Assembly: GCF_041200145.1 (NCBI RefSeq)
Contig: NZ_CP165734.1
Span: 5,518,001 to 5,582,000, forward strand
DNA: 64,000 bases
DNA from: Bradyrhizobium sp. LLZ17
GTDB lineage: Bacteria > Pseudomonadota > Alphaproteobacteria > Rhizobiales > Xanthobacteraceae
Direction of reading: 5' to 3'
How positions within the stretch are numbered: the first letter of the stretch is position 1; each line of letters opens with the position of its first letter. The position numbers and the translations under genes are program-made. The notes below the pieces were generated by a model. That model searched no databases and was not told the origin of the DNA. It worked only from the letters and a program-made list of their open reading frames with translations. Shown here one piece after another: positions 1 to 8,507 of this stretch.

Positions 1-1038
1 ACGTCCTGGTTCTTCTACTGGAAATACCGCTACCTGATCGACTTCACTTACCCGTTGTTGTCGACCACCGCGCTCTACCTGACGCTGATCTTCGCGAGCT
101 TCGTGCGTGAGCAACGCCAGCGCGTGCAGATCCGCGGCATGTTCGCGCAATACATGTCGCCGGTGCTGGTCGAGCAGCTGGCGCAGTCGCCGGAGAAGCT
201 CGTGCTCGGCGGCGAGGAGCGCGAGATGACGATCATGTTCTCCGACGTGCGCGGCTTCACCACGATCTCGGAGAGCTACAAGCACGATCCGCAGGGCCTG
301 ATCGCGCTGATGAACCGCTTCCTGACGCCGCTCACCGACGTCATCATCGAACAAAAAGGCTATATCGACAAATATATGGGCGACGCCATCATGGCGTTCT
401 GGAACGCGCCGCTCGACGACGCCCAACATGAGCTCAACGCCTGCGAGGCCGCGATCCAGATGCTTGACCAGATCGACGCTGTCAACAAGGAGCGCGAGCA
501 GGAGGCCGCCGACGGCGGCCACGTCTACATCCCGCTCAATGTCGGTATCGGCCTCAACACCGGCATCGGCGTGGTCGGCAACATGGGCTCCGATCTGAAG
601 AAGAATTACTCAGTGCTCGGCGACAGCGTCAACCTGGCCTCGCGCCTCGAAGGCCAGACCAAGGAATACGGCTTCCCGATCATCGTCGGCTCCAGGACGG
701 CGCTCGCCGCCAAGGACAAGTTCGCAATCCTCGAGCTCGACTTCATCATGGTCAAGGGCAAGACCGAGCCGGAAGTGATCTACGCCATCGCCGGCCGTGC
801 GGACGTGATGCATTCGGCCGCCTTCCAGCGCCTGCGCAACATCACCATCGAAATGCTCGGCTGCTACCGCAGCCGCAACTGGCAGGGCGCCCTCGACGCC
901 ATCGAGCGCGGCCGAAACAGCGAGGACGCCGGCACGCTGGAAAAGCTGTTCGGGCTCTATGAAGCGCGCATCAAGGATTTCCAGGTTGATCCGCCGCCGG
1001 AAGGATGGACCGGGGCGTATGCACTGCTGACGAAGTAG
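1..1038 (+). CDS. Adenylate/guanylate cyclase, class III (5' end outside window)
   Basis: This is the C-terminal 345 residues of a membrane-anchored class III nucleotide cyclase, which makes cAMP or cGMP. The frame is open from base 1, so the true start lies upstream. A hydrophobic stretch occupies about the first 35 visible residues, followed by a linker and the catalytic domain. That domain opens with MTIMFSDVRGFTTIS, which carries the first metal-binding Asp. It continues with the second-Asp motif YMGDAIMAFW and then GDSVNLASRLEG, which is typical of the family. A hydrophobic segment just before the catalytic domain fits the common CHASE2-transmembrane-cyclase layout, but CHASE2 itself is not visible. 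Substrate choice between ATP and GTP cannot be read safely. The gene stands alone; the stretch downstream is filled with repeats. Confidence 0.9.
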   Translation, partial: TSWFFYWKYRYLIDFTYPLLSTTALYLTLIFASFVREQRQRVQIRGMFAQYMSPVLVEQLAQSPEKLVLGGEEREMTIMFSDVRGFTTISESYKHDPQGLIALMNRFLTPLTDVIIEQKGYIDKYMGDAIMAFWNAPLDDAQHELNACEAAIQMLDQIDAVNKEREQEAADGGHVYIPLNVGIGLNTGIGVVGNMGSDLKKNYSVLGDSVNLASRLEGQTKEYGFPIIVGSRTALAAKDKFAILELDFIMVKGKTEPEVIYAIAGRADVMHSAAFQRLRNITIEMLGCYRSRNWQGALDAIERGRNSEDAGTLEKLFGLYEARIKDFQVDPPPEGWTGAYALLTK

Positions 1039-1097
1039 GCGTGGGTGTGTGGTCCCGGTTGCCGCCGACACGCCCGTCATTGCGAGCTCTCGCACGG

Positions 1098-1219
1098 TGG
1101 GGCAAAGGCGCTCTTGCGCCGTGCCCACCCTATCGCTTCATACCGAGTCAAAATGGTGGGCACGCTTCCGCCTTCGCTCTGCGAGCTACGGCGGACAAGT
1201 CGCTTTGCCCAGCCTACGA
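1098..1219. repeat. Degenerate copy of the GGTGGGCA / TGCCCACC inverted repeat
   Basis: Contains GTGCCCACCCTA and ATGGTGGGCACGCTTC separated by about 25 bases, ending in CTTTGCCCAGCCTACG. It is a worn copy of the better preserved repeats at 14761-14848 and 24677-24760. Together with the next repeat it fills most of the gap between the cyclase and the first binding-protein gene. I see no gene in this gap. Confidence 0.6.
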
Positions 1220-1244
1220 TGTCTGCTCAAGCGTCACACCAACT

Positions 1245-1365
1245 GTCGTCCCGGCGCAGGCCGGGACCCATACTCCGCAGCAGAAGTAGTTGCACGAGAT
1301 CGGAATTGGCTTTCGTCGCCAAATCCAATTTTGTGGTTATGGGTCCCGGCCTTCGCCGGGACGAC
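1245..1365. repeat. 121-bp dispersed element with inverted ends (copy 1)
   Basis: The left arm GTCGTCCCGGCGCAGGCC and the inverted right arm GGCCTTCGCCGGGACGAC enclose about 60 bases. The second copy at 6031-6151 has exactly the same outer length. Its right interior half is similar (TTCGCCAAA followed by TCGTGGTTATGGG against GTCGCCAAA followed by TTGTGGTTATGGG). The transcript could fold into a long hairpin. Confidence 0.75.
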
Positions 1366-1396
1366 AGTGGTGTTTGACGCGGCCGAGTCTCCCGCC

Positions 1397-2992
1397 TCAC
1401 TCCACCCCGATCGTCGTCAGATCCTGGAACCAGTGCTGCGCCTGCACGAACTGCTTGATCTTCGGCGACAGCGCGTGCGGGTTGGTGTCGTGGACGACCC
1501 AGACCAGCACGGCATCGTCGACGATCAAGGCATGCGCCTGTGCGATCAAATCGTCCTGTTTGGCGGCATCGAAGGTCTGCTTGGCTTCGTTGATCAGCGC
1601 GTCGACCTTCGGGTTCTTGTAGCCGCCCCAGTTGACGCCGACCGGCGCGATCTGGTCGGAGGCGAAGAAGCGGACGATGGCGTAGAGCGGATCTGATGTC
1701 ACGTAGGCGATGTTGTTGGCGGTGATGCCGGCGTTGATCTCGTCGGCCGCGCCCTTGCGCCAGTGCGTATAGAGCGTCTCGAGCTCGACCACCTTGAACT
1801 CGATGTCGATGCCGATCTCCTTGAAGCTCTGTTGCAGGAACTCGTTCATCGGCAGCGACAGCATCTGGCCGGTGCCGCCCTGCGCGATGATGAAGGTCGC
1901 CTTCAGCGGCTTGTCCCTAGAGTAGCCGGCTTCCTCGACCAGCTTCTTCGCAGCAGCCGGATCATATTTCAGCTCGAAGCTCGGCTTGCCGAACCAGGGG
2001 CTCGACGGGTCGACCTGGCCCTTGGCGGGCTTGGCAAGCCCGTTCATCAGGCCCACCACCGCCTCGCGATCGATCGCAAGGTTGAGCGCCTTGCGCAGGC
2101 GGATGTCGGTCCAGGGCGAGCCTGGCAGCACGCTCAAATGATAATTCCAGACATGCGGCGTGACGTTGTCGACGAGCTTGATGCCTGCGGCCTTCAACTG
2201 CGGCACCGCATCCGGCGCCGGCGTCTCGATCAGGTCGACTTGCCCCGCGAGCAGCGCGTTAGTGCGCGTCAGCGCTTCCGGCATCGGCACCAGCACGATC
2301 TTGTCGACCTTTGGAATGCGCTTGGCGTTCCAGTAGTCCGGATTCTTGCTGAGCTCGGCAAGCTCGCGCGGCACCAGCTTGGTGAGCTTGAACGGGCCGG
2401 TGCCCGAGGGCTGGCTTGCGAACTTGTCCCAATCCTTGCCGAGCTTTTCATACTGCGCGGGGCTCGACACCAGGAACCACAGCATCTGATAGGGGAAGAA
2501 GGAATCGACCTTCTTGGTCGTGATCTCGATCGTGGACTCGTTGATCTTGGCGTAGCTCGCGACCGACGGCAGCCGCGTCTTCACCTGCGCGCTCTGGCGC
2601 TTGTCGAATTGCGGCGCCTTGTCGTTGAGCACCTTGTCGAGATTCCAGATCACCGCATCGGCGTTGAACTCGCTGCCGTCGTGAAACTTCACCCCCTTGC
2701 GAAGCGTGAAGCGCCATTTGGTCTTGTCGGTGTCGTCGACTTTCCATTCCGTGGCGAGGCCGGGCACCAGCTTGCCGGGGCGGTCGGCGACGTCCATCTC
2801 CCAGGCGACCAGCGGATCGTAGATGGTATAGGCTGTGAACTGATAGGCGCCGGCGCCGCGATCGGGCTGGCCGGTGGTCAGCGGAATGTCCGCCATCGAG
2901 ATGCCGTAGCGCACCACGGTTTCGGCGTGCGCGGAGATTGCGGACAACGCCAGCGCGAGCACGGCGAGACAGGTCGATAATCGATGACGCAT
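1397..2992 (-). CDS. Peptide/nickel-type ABC transporter substrate-binding protein (family 5)
   Basis: Predicted 531-residue periplasmic binding protein of the SBP family 5 (DppA/OppA type). I chose the ATG at 2992 because it starts a clean Sec signal peptide (MRHRLSTCLAVLALALSA, Ala-rich cleavage near residue 23) and has a GGAG about 9 bases upstream; the frame is open further upstream but encodes no plausible extension. Family features include ATEWKVDDTDKTKWRFTLR and KFHDGSEFNADAV near the N-terminal third, and later the TDIRLRKALNLAIDRE motif. It is a paralogue of the divergent gene at 3205-4858, from which it is separated by about 210 bases. The ligand is unknown. The amidase and permeases across the intergenic region suggest an amide, peptide or other nitrogen compound, by inference only. 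Confidence 0.9.
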   Translation of the reverse strand: MRHRLSTCLAVLALALSAISAHAETVVRYGISMADIPLTTGQPDRGAGAYQFTAYTIYDPLVAWEMDVADRPGKLVPGLATEWKVDDTDKTKWRFTLRKGVKFHDGSEFNADAVIWNLDKVLNDKAPQFDKRQSAQVKTRLPSVASYAKINESTIEITTKKVDSFFPYQMLWFLVSSPAQYEKLGKDWDKFASQPSGTGPFKLTKLVPRELAELSKNPDYWNAKRIPKVDKIVLVPMPEALTRTNALLAGQVDLIETPAPDAVPQLKAAGIKLVDNVTPHVWNYHLSVLPGSPWTDIRLRKALNLAIDREAVVGLMNGLAKPAKGQVDPSSPWFGKPSFELKYDPAAAKKLVEEAGYSRDKPLKATFIIAQGGTGQMLSLPMNEFLQQSFKEIGIDIEFKVVELETLYTHWRKGAADEINAGITANNIAYVTSDPLYAIVRFFASDQIAPVGVNWGGYKNPKVDALINEAKQTFDAAKQDDLIAQAHALIVDDAVLVWVVHDTNPHALSPKIKQFVQAQHWFQDLTTIGVE

Positions 2993-3139
2993 GGCCCAAA
3001 GCTCCAAGGAAAAACTCAAGACAAATTCGGGGCCAAACTTGCAAGCTTGATGCCAGAATAGGCAGTAAGGCACTTTTGCGGAGGCTTGATCACAAGGACT
3101 TGTCGTCGCAGGGGCAATTTGCAGAATAAGTTTCCCCAC

Positions 3140-3155
3140 TGGCATAGCCATTGCA
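3140..3155 (+). promoter_or_regulatory. Candidate sigma-54 (RpoN) promoter
   Basis: The sequence TGGCATAGCCATTGCA has the -24 GG and -12 GC dinucleotides exactly 10 bases apart and matches the RpoN consensus TGGCAC/T-N5-TTGCA/T closely. It sits about 50 bases upstream of the ATG at 3205. The expected transcription start near 3166 leaves a leader of about 39 bases. No clear NtrC-type palindrome was found upstream by eye. Confidence 0.6.
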
Positions 3156-3204
3156 TACGTTTGCATCAAAATTAATCATCGAAAGCCGGAAAAGGACCAA
3201 GGCC

Positions 3205-4858
3205 ATGCTCATCAAGACAACTCGCGCGGCGCTGATTGCGGCGCTGGCGCTGACGACGGCCGCCGCATGGCCGCGCGCCGCCTCTGCCGAAACCGTGCTG
3301 CGCATCGGCATGACCGCTGCCGATATTCCGCGCACGCTGGGCCAGCCCGATCAGGGCTTTGAAGGCAACCGCTTCACCGGCCTGACCATGTATGACGCGC
3401 TCACCGGCTGGGACCTGTCTTCCGCGGACAAGGCCAGCGTGGTGATCCCCGGGCTTGCGACCGAGTGGAAGGTCGACGATGCCGACAAGACCAAATGGAC
3501 CTTCAAGCTGCGCCCCGGCGTGACCTTCCATGATGGCTCGCCGTTCAATGCCGATGCGGTGGTGTGGAATGTCGAGAAGGTGTTGAAGCAGGACGCCCCG
3601 CAGTTCGATCCGAGCCAGGTCGGCGTTACGGCGTCGCGCATGCCGACGCTCCTTTCTGCCAGGAAGCTCGACGACATGACCGTCGAGCTCACCACCAAGG
3701 AGCCCGACAGCTTCCTGCCCATCAACCTCACCAACCTCTTCATGGCGAGCCCGGCGAAGTGGCAGCATTTCTACGACAAGGCCGAAGGCGCCGACGCCAA
3801 GGCAAAGTCGCAGGCCGCCTGGACCGCCTTCGCCAAGGACGCCGCGGGCACCGGCCCCTGGAAGATGGCGGCCTTCACGCCGCGCGAGCGGCTCGAACTG
3901 GTCAAGAACGCGAATTACTGGGACAAGGCGCGTGTGCCCAAGGTCGACAAGATGGTGCTGCTGCCGATGCCGGAGGCCAACGCGCGCACCGCGGCGCTGC
4001 TGTCCGGACAGGTCGATTGGGTCGAGGCGCCGGCGCCGGATGCGTTGCCCGAACTCAAGCAGCGCGGCTTCAAGCTCTACGCCAACGAGCAACCGCATGG
4101 TCTGGCCCTGGCAGTTCTCGCGTATTGAAGGCTCGCCCTGGAACGACATCCGCGTGCGCAAGGCGGCAAACCTCTGCATCGATCGCGAAGGCCTCAAGGA
4201 CGGATTGCTCGCGGGGCTGATGGTGCCTGCGACCGGCACCTTCGAGCCAGGCCATCCCTGGCGGGGAAAACCGACTTTCGAGATCAAGTATGACAAGGCG
4301 GCCGCGCAGAAGCTGATGCAGGAGGCCGGCTTCGGTCCCAACAAGAAGCTGACGGTCAAGACCCAGACCTCCGCGTCCGGGTCGGGGCAGATGCAGCCGC
4401 TGGCGATGAACGAATATCTCCAGCAGGCGCTGGCCGAATGCTATTTCGACGTGCAGCTCGACGTCATCGAGTGGAATACGCTGTTCACCAACTGGCGCCG
4501 CGGCGCCAAGGACCCGTCGGCCAACGGCGCGAACGCGACCAATGTCACCTATGCGGCGATGGACCCGTTCTTCGCGCTGGTGCGCTTCCTGCAATCGGGC
4601 ATGGCGCCGCCGGTCTCGAACAATTGGGGGTTCATCAACAATCCCAAGTTCGACGAGCTCGTGAAGAAGGCGCGGCAGACTTTCGATCCTGCCGCGCGCG
4701 ACGCCGCGCTCGCCGAGCTGCACGCAGCCTCCGTCGACGATGCCGCCTTCCTCTACGTCGCCCACGACGTCGGCCCGCGCGCCATGAGCCCGAAGGTCAC
4801 GGGCGTGGTGCAGCCGAAGAGCTGGTTCATCGACTTCTCGCTGGTGTCGATGCAGTAG
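3205..4858 (+). pseudogene. Peptide-type ABC substrate-binding protein, single-base frameshift
   Basis: Second family 5 binding protein, paralogous to the divergent gene. It begins MLIKTTRAALIAALALTTAA, a good signal peptide, at the ATG at 3205. The first frame runs in homology to residue ~298 (KLYANEQPH) and then falls out of frame, stopping at 4128. The homology resumes one base later (WPWQFSRIEGSPWNDIRVRK) and continues to the stop at 4858. Removing one G from the GG at 4099-4100 restores about 550 residues (HVWPWQFS), matching the HVWNYHLS of the paralogue. It is the first gene of the sigma-54 ABC/amidase locus. It may be a real broken gene or a base-call error. The intact remainder on both sides favours a very recent event or an error. 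Confidence 0.85.
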
Positions 4859-4878
4859 TTCGCGCCACACGCACACTG

Positions 4879-5036
4879 CACCCTCTCCCCCTTGTGGGAG
4901 AGGGTGGCTTCGCGAAGCGAAGCCGGGTGAGGGGTTCTCTCCGCGAACTCCTCTCTCTGATTTGAAATGTCTGTACTCGCGGACAGAACCCCTCATCCGG
5001 CGCTTTGCGCCACCTTCTCCCACAGGGGGAGAAGGG
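4879..5036. repeat. CTCTCCC / GGGAGAG inverted-repeat element
   Basis: Two hairpin arms face each other. The left is CACCCTCTCCCCCTTGTGGG through GGGTGAGGGGTTCTC. The right is ACCCCTCATCCGGCG through TTCTCCCACAGGGGGAGAAGG. It fills the gap between the binding protein and the first permease; related elements are at 7113-7243 and 27619-27641. Confidence 0.75.
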
Positions 5037-5051
5037 AAGAAAAGAAACAAC

Positions 5052-6005
5052 GTGCTCGCCTATATCGCCAGACGAATCGTCTACGTCGTTCCGATCGTCA
5101 TCAGCGTCGCGCTGGTGTGCTTTCTGCTCGTGCATATCACGCCGGGCGATCCACTGGTCGCGGTGCTGCCGGCCGATGCCTCGCAGGAGCTCGCCGCCCA
5201 GCTGCGCACCGCTTACGGTTTCGACCGTCCACTGCCGGTGCAGTTCGGTCTGTGGCTGCTCCGCGCCCTTCACGGCGATCTCGGCAATTCCATCGCCACT
5301 GGCCGCCCGGTGCTCGCCGAAGTCATGCGCGCGGTCGGCAACACCGTCACGCTGGCGATTGCCGCCGGGATCATCGGCTTCACGATGGGCATCCTGCTCG
5401 GCCTGGTCGCCGGCTATTTCCGTGAGACCTGGATCGACAAGCTCGCCACATCATTTGCCATCGCCGGCGTCTCGGTGCCGCATTACTGGCTCGGCATGGT
5501 GCTCGTCATCATCTTCTCGGTCGAGCTGAACTGGCTGCCCGCTGTGGGCGCCGGGCCGAACGGCTCCAGCTCCTGGGCCTGGGACTGGGCGCATTTGAGA
5601 TATCTGGTGCTGCCGGCGATCACGACGTCGGTGATCCCGATGGGCATCGTGACCCGCACCGTGCGCGCACTGACCGGCGACATCCTCTCGCAGGATTTCG
5701 TCGAGGCGTTGCGGGCAAAAGGCCTGCACGAAACCGGCGTGTTCCGCCACGTCATCAAGAACGCCGCGCCGACCGCGCTGGCGGTGATGGGGCTGCAACT
5801 GGGTTACATGCTTGGCGGCTCGATCCTGATCGAGACCGTGTTCTCTTGGCCGGGCTCGGGCTTCCTGCTCAATTCGGCGATCTTCCAGCGCGATCTGCCG
5901 CTGTTACAGGGTACGATCCTGGTGCTGGCGCTGTTCTTCGTCTTCCTCAATCTGCTGGTCGACATCGCCCAAGCCGCGATCGACCCGCGCATCAAGCGGG
6001 GCTAG
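5052..6005 (+). CDS. ABC transporter permease, DppB/OppB type
   Basis: Predicted 317-residue inner-membrane permease. The GTG at 5052 gives the usual N-terminus LAYIARRIVYVVPIVISVAL and follows a purine-rich GGGAGAAGGGAAG. Upstream codons in the same frame lie in an intergenic repeat and encode nothing conserved, so they are excluded. The family start HITPGDPL, a large periplasmic loop after the first helix and several hydrophobic helices are visible. The coupling-loop EAA-type motif is present (FVEALRAKGLHETGVFRHVIKNA). It pairs with the permease at 6168 and the ATPases at 7256 and 9916 to form a peptide/opine/nickel-family importer. Transcription probably comes from the sigma-54 site at 3140. 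Confidence 0.92.
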   Translation: MLAYIARRIVYVVPIVISVALVCFLLVHITPGDPLVAVLPADASQELAAQLRTAYGFDRPLPVQFGLWLLRALHGDLGNSIATGRPVLAEVMRAVGNTVTLAIAAGIIGFTMGILLGLVAGYFRETWIDKLATSFAIAGVSVPHYWLGMVLVIIFSVELNWLPAVGAGPNGSSSWAWDWAHLRYLVLPAITTSVIPMGIVTRTVRALTGDILSQDFVEALRAKGLHETGVFRHVIKNAAPTALAVMGLQLGYMLGGSILIETVFSWPGSGFLLNSAIFQRDLPLLQGTILVLALFFVFLNLLVDIAQAAIDPRIKRG

Positions 6006-6030
6006 CGGGATGAGGTGGCACACATTCAGG

Positions 6031-6151
6031 GTCGTCCCGGCGAAGGCCGGGACCCATAACCCCAGTAAGCGGCTGTGGGACGAGACGGCAACCACGAGTC
6101 TTCGCCAAACTACCTTTCGTGGTTATGGGTCCCGGCCTTCGCCGGGACGAC
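6031..6151. repeat. 121-bp dispersed element with inverted ends (copy 2)
   Basis: The left arm GTCGTCCCGGCGAAGGCC and right arm GGCCTTCGCCGGGACGAC are perfect inverses. Its length equals that of the copy at 1245-1365. It lies between two permease genes of the same transporter and ends only 16 bases before the second permease start. Confidence 0.8.
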
Positions 6152-6167
6152 GTTGGAAGTTGCGGTG

Positions 6168-7070
6168 ATGAGCGAGCTCCCACTTCAAGTGACCGCCGAC
6201 GCCGCGCTGCAGGCAGCGCCTGCGACCAGGGCGCGCGGCTATTGGGCGACTGTCGGCCGCCGTATCGCCCGCGACAAGGTCAGCATGGCTTGCGCGCTTG
6301 TGCTGCTGTTGATCTTTCTGTCCGCGATCCTCGCGCCGTGGCTAGGACTGGAGGATCCCTACAAGGGCTCGATGATCCGCCGCCTCCGCCACATCGGCAC
6401 ATCAGGCTATCCGCTCGGCACCGACGAACTCGGCCGCGACATGCTGGCCCGGCTGATCTATGGCGGGCGGCTGTCGCTGGTCATCGGCATCCTGCCCGTG
6501 ATCCTCGCCTTCGGCATCGGCACCTCGCTCGGCCTCGTCGCCGGCTATGTCGGCGGCAAGCTCAACACCGCGATCATGCGCACGATCGACGTGTTCTACG
6601 CTTTTCCATCCGTGCTGCTGGCGATCGCGATCTCCGGCGCGCTCGGCGCCGGCATCCTCAATTCCATCGTATCGCTGACCGTCGTGTTCGTGCCGCAGAT
6701 CACCCGCGTCGCCGAAAGCGTCACCACCGGCGTGCGCAACATGGATTTCGTCGAGGCCGCGCGCGCCTCCGGCGCCGGCCCCTTCACCATCATGCGCGTG
6801 CATATCCTCGGCAACGTGCTGGGCTCGATCTTCGTCTATGCCACCAGTCTCATTTCGGTCTCGATGATTCTGGCGGCCGGTCTCTCCTTCCTCGGCCTCG
6901 GCACCAAGCCGCCGGAGCCGGAATGGGGCTTGATGCTCAACACGCTGCGGACCGCCATCTACGTCAATCCCTGGGTCGCAGCGCTCCCCGGCGCGATGAT
7001 TTTCGCAGTCTCGATCTGCTTCAATCTGCTCTCGGACGGTCTGCGCAGCGCCATGGACATCAGGAATTAG
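6168..7070 (+). CDS. ABC transporter permease, DppC/OppC type
   Basis: Predicted 300-residue permease. I chose the ATG at 6168 (MSELPLQVT) because the in-frame sequence before it is the intergenic repeat. The N-terminal cytoplasmic segment is followed by a first helix around residues 40-60. The DppC-type loop GTDELGRDMLARLIYGGRLSL comes next, split here as GTDELGRDMLARLIYG and GRLSL. The coupling motif is FVEAARASGAGPFTIMRVHI, and the family C-terminal region FLGLGTKPPEPEWG is present. Partner of the permease at 5052. The end of the gene is separated from the ATPase by another repeat, so mRNA folding between the cistrons is likely. Confidence 0.93.
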   Translation: MSELPLQVTADAALQAAPATRARGYWATVGRRIARDKVSMACALVLLLIFLSAILAPWLGLEDPYKGSMIRRLRHIGTSGYPLGTDELGRDMLARLIYGGRLSLVIGILPVILAFGIGTSLGLVAGYVGGKLNTAIMRTIDVFYAFPSVLLAIAISGALGAGILNSIVSLTVVFVPQITRVAESVTTGVRNMDFVEAARASGAGPFTIMRVHILGNVLGSIFVYATSLISVSMILAAGLSFLGLGTKPPEPEWGLMLNTLRTAIYVNPWVAALPGAMIFAVSICFNLLSDGLRSAMDIRN

Positions 7071-7112
7071 AGAATGATGAGAGCGATGCAGACAGCCAGG
7101 GCCTCGGTGCCA

Positions 7113-7243
7113 CACCTCTCCCGAAGGGAGAGGTCGGATTGCATCGCTAGATGCAATCCGGGTGAGGGGTTAGACTGCTTCGAGTTTGCCGCGCCCCCTC
7201 ACCCGCGCCTTCGGCGCGACCTCTCCCCGTTGGGGAGAGGTGG
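7113..7243. repeat. CTCTCCC / GGGAGAG inverted-repeat element
   Basis: Starts ACACCTCTCCCGAAGGGAGA and ends GACCTCTCCCCGTTGGGGAG, with an internal CCGGGTGAGGGG and its inverse CCCCCTCACCCG. The right end supplies the GGGAG-rich stretch in front of the ATPase ATG at 7256, so the element probably contributes its ribosome-binding site. Confidence 0.75.
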
Positions 7244-7255
7244 GAGACCGCCGCG

Positions 7256-8313
7256 ATGACAACGATTGAGCCGATCGCCATGCTGAAGCCCGTCGAGGAT
7301 CGCGGCGGTCTCGCGCAGCCGCTGCTCAAGGTCAATGGCCTGACCAAGCATTTTCCGGTGCGCGGGGGCTGTTCGCCGCCAAGCGCACCGTGCGCGCAGT
7401 CGACAATGTCTCCTTCTCGGTCGCCAAGGGCGAGACCGTCGGCATCGTCGGCGAGTCCGGCTGCGGGAAGTCGACCACCGCGCGGCTTTTGATGCATCTG
7501 ATGCCGCGCGATACTGGCGACATCATCTATGACGGCATGGCCGTCGGTCCGTCGCTGAGCTTGCGCGAACTGCGCCGCGGCATGCAGATGGTGTTCCAGG
7601 ATTCCTACGCCTCGCTTAATCCGCGCCTCACCATCGAGGAATCCATCGCGTTCGGCCCGAAGGTTCACGGCATGGCCGATGGCGCGGCGCGCATCCTGGC
7701 GCGCGAGCTGCTCGGCAAGGTCGGCCTGGTCCCGGCGAATTTCGCCAACCGCTATCCGCACGAGATTTCCGGCGGCCAGCGCCAGCGCGTCAACATCGCG
7801 CGGGCGCTGGCGCTGTCGCCGCGGCTGGTGATCCTCGACGAAGCGGTGTCGGCGCTCGACAAATCCGTCGAGGCGCAGGTGCTCAATCTGCTGGCCGATC
7901 TCAAGCGCGAGTTCGGCCTGACCTATCTCTTCATCAGCCACGACCTCAACGTGGTCCGCTACATCAGCGATCGCGTGCTGGTGATGTATCTCGGCGAGGT
8001 CGTCGAGCTCGGCCCGGTCGATCAGGTCTGGGACAGGCCTGCGCATCCCTACACGCGCGCACTCCTGGCCGCGATGCCGTCGTCCGATCCGGACCGTCGT
8101 ACCGAGACGCCGCCGATCACGGGCGATCCGCCCAATCCGATCGATCCGCCGCCGGGCTGCCGCTTTCACACCCGTTGCCCGTTTGCGGAGCCGCTCTGCG
8201 CAAATGCGACACCAAAACTCACCGCGCTCGATACAATGGGCCACGAGGCTGCCTGCTACATGGCGATTCCGGGTTCAGGCCATAGCCGCGCGCCCAGGGA
8301 GAAGACCGCATGA
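7256..8313 (+). pseudogene. ABC transporter ATP-binding protein, DppF/OppF type, single-base frameshift
   Basis: ATPase of the peptide-type importer. The N-terminus (QPLLKVNGLTKHFPVRG) is in one frame and everything from AVDNVSFSVAKGETVGIVGE onward is in another. One G is missing from the G run at 7364-7368. Restoring it gives PVRGGLFAAKRTVRAVDNVS, the normal family sequence, and a 352-residue protein. Visible motifs are Walker A GESGCGKST, signature ISGGQRQRV, Walker B LVILDEAVSALD, H-loop SHDL, and the C-terminal oligopeptide-transporter segment CRFHTRCPFAEPLC. A shorter protein could start at the in-frame GTG near 7390, but it would lack the first beta strands. The gene ends with an ATGA overlap with the AtzG-like gene. 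Confidence 0.85.
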
Positions 8314-8507
8314 CGAGACCGACACCGAAAGAGATCAAGCCGATCGCACAGCTCGCTGGCATTCCCGTGGACGACGAGATCGCAACGCGCATTTCCAATT
8401 CCATCGGACCTGCGTTCGAAGGCTTCGCGGCCATCGCCGGAACGCTGCCCTTCGACCTCGAACCGGCTTCCTACGTGCTCGCACAGACCGCGAAGGTGTC
8501 AAAATGA
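8310..8507 (+). CDS. AtzG-like small amidase partner (DUF4089)
   Basis: A 65-residue protein (MTRPTPKEIKPIAQLAGIPV...). It resembles the AtzG/DUF4089 family, small GatC-like subunits that bind and stabilise AtzE-type amidases. It begins at an ATG that overlaps the ATPase stop by 4 bases, and its own TGA overlaps the amidase ATG by 4 bases. This is the arrangement expected for a subunit made in step with its partner. Two short helical segments are predicted. The family assignment rests on the sequence pattern plus the adjacent amidase. It has no catalytic residues of its own. Confidence 0.75.
   Translation: MTRPTPKEIKPIAQLAGIPVDDEIATRISNSIGPAFEGFAAIAGTLPFDLEPASYVLAQTAKVSK

Noticed and set aside
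1049..1696. Plus-strand frames in the first intergenic region
   Set aside because: Composed of repeat sequence and antisense of the binding-protein gene; no start signal.
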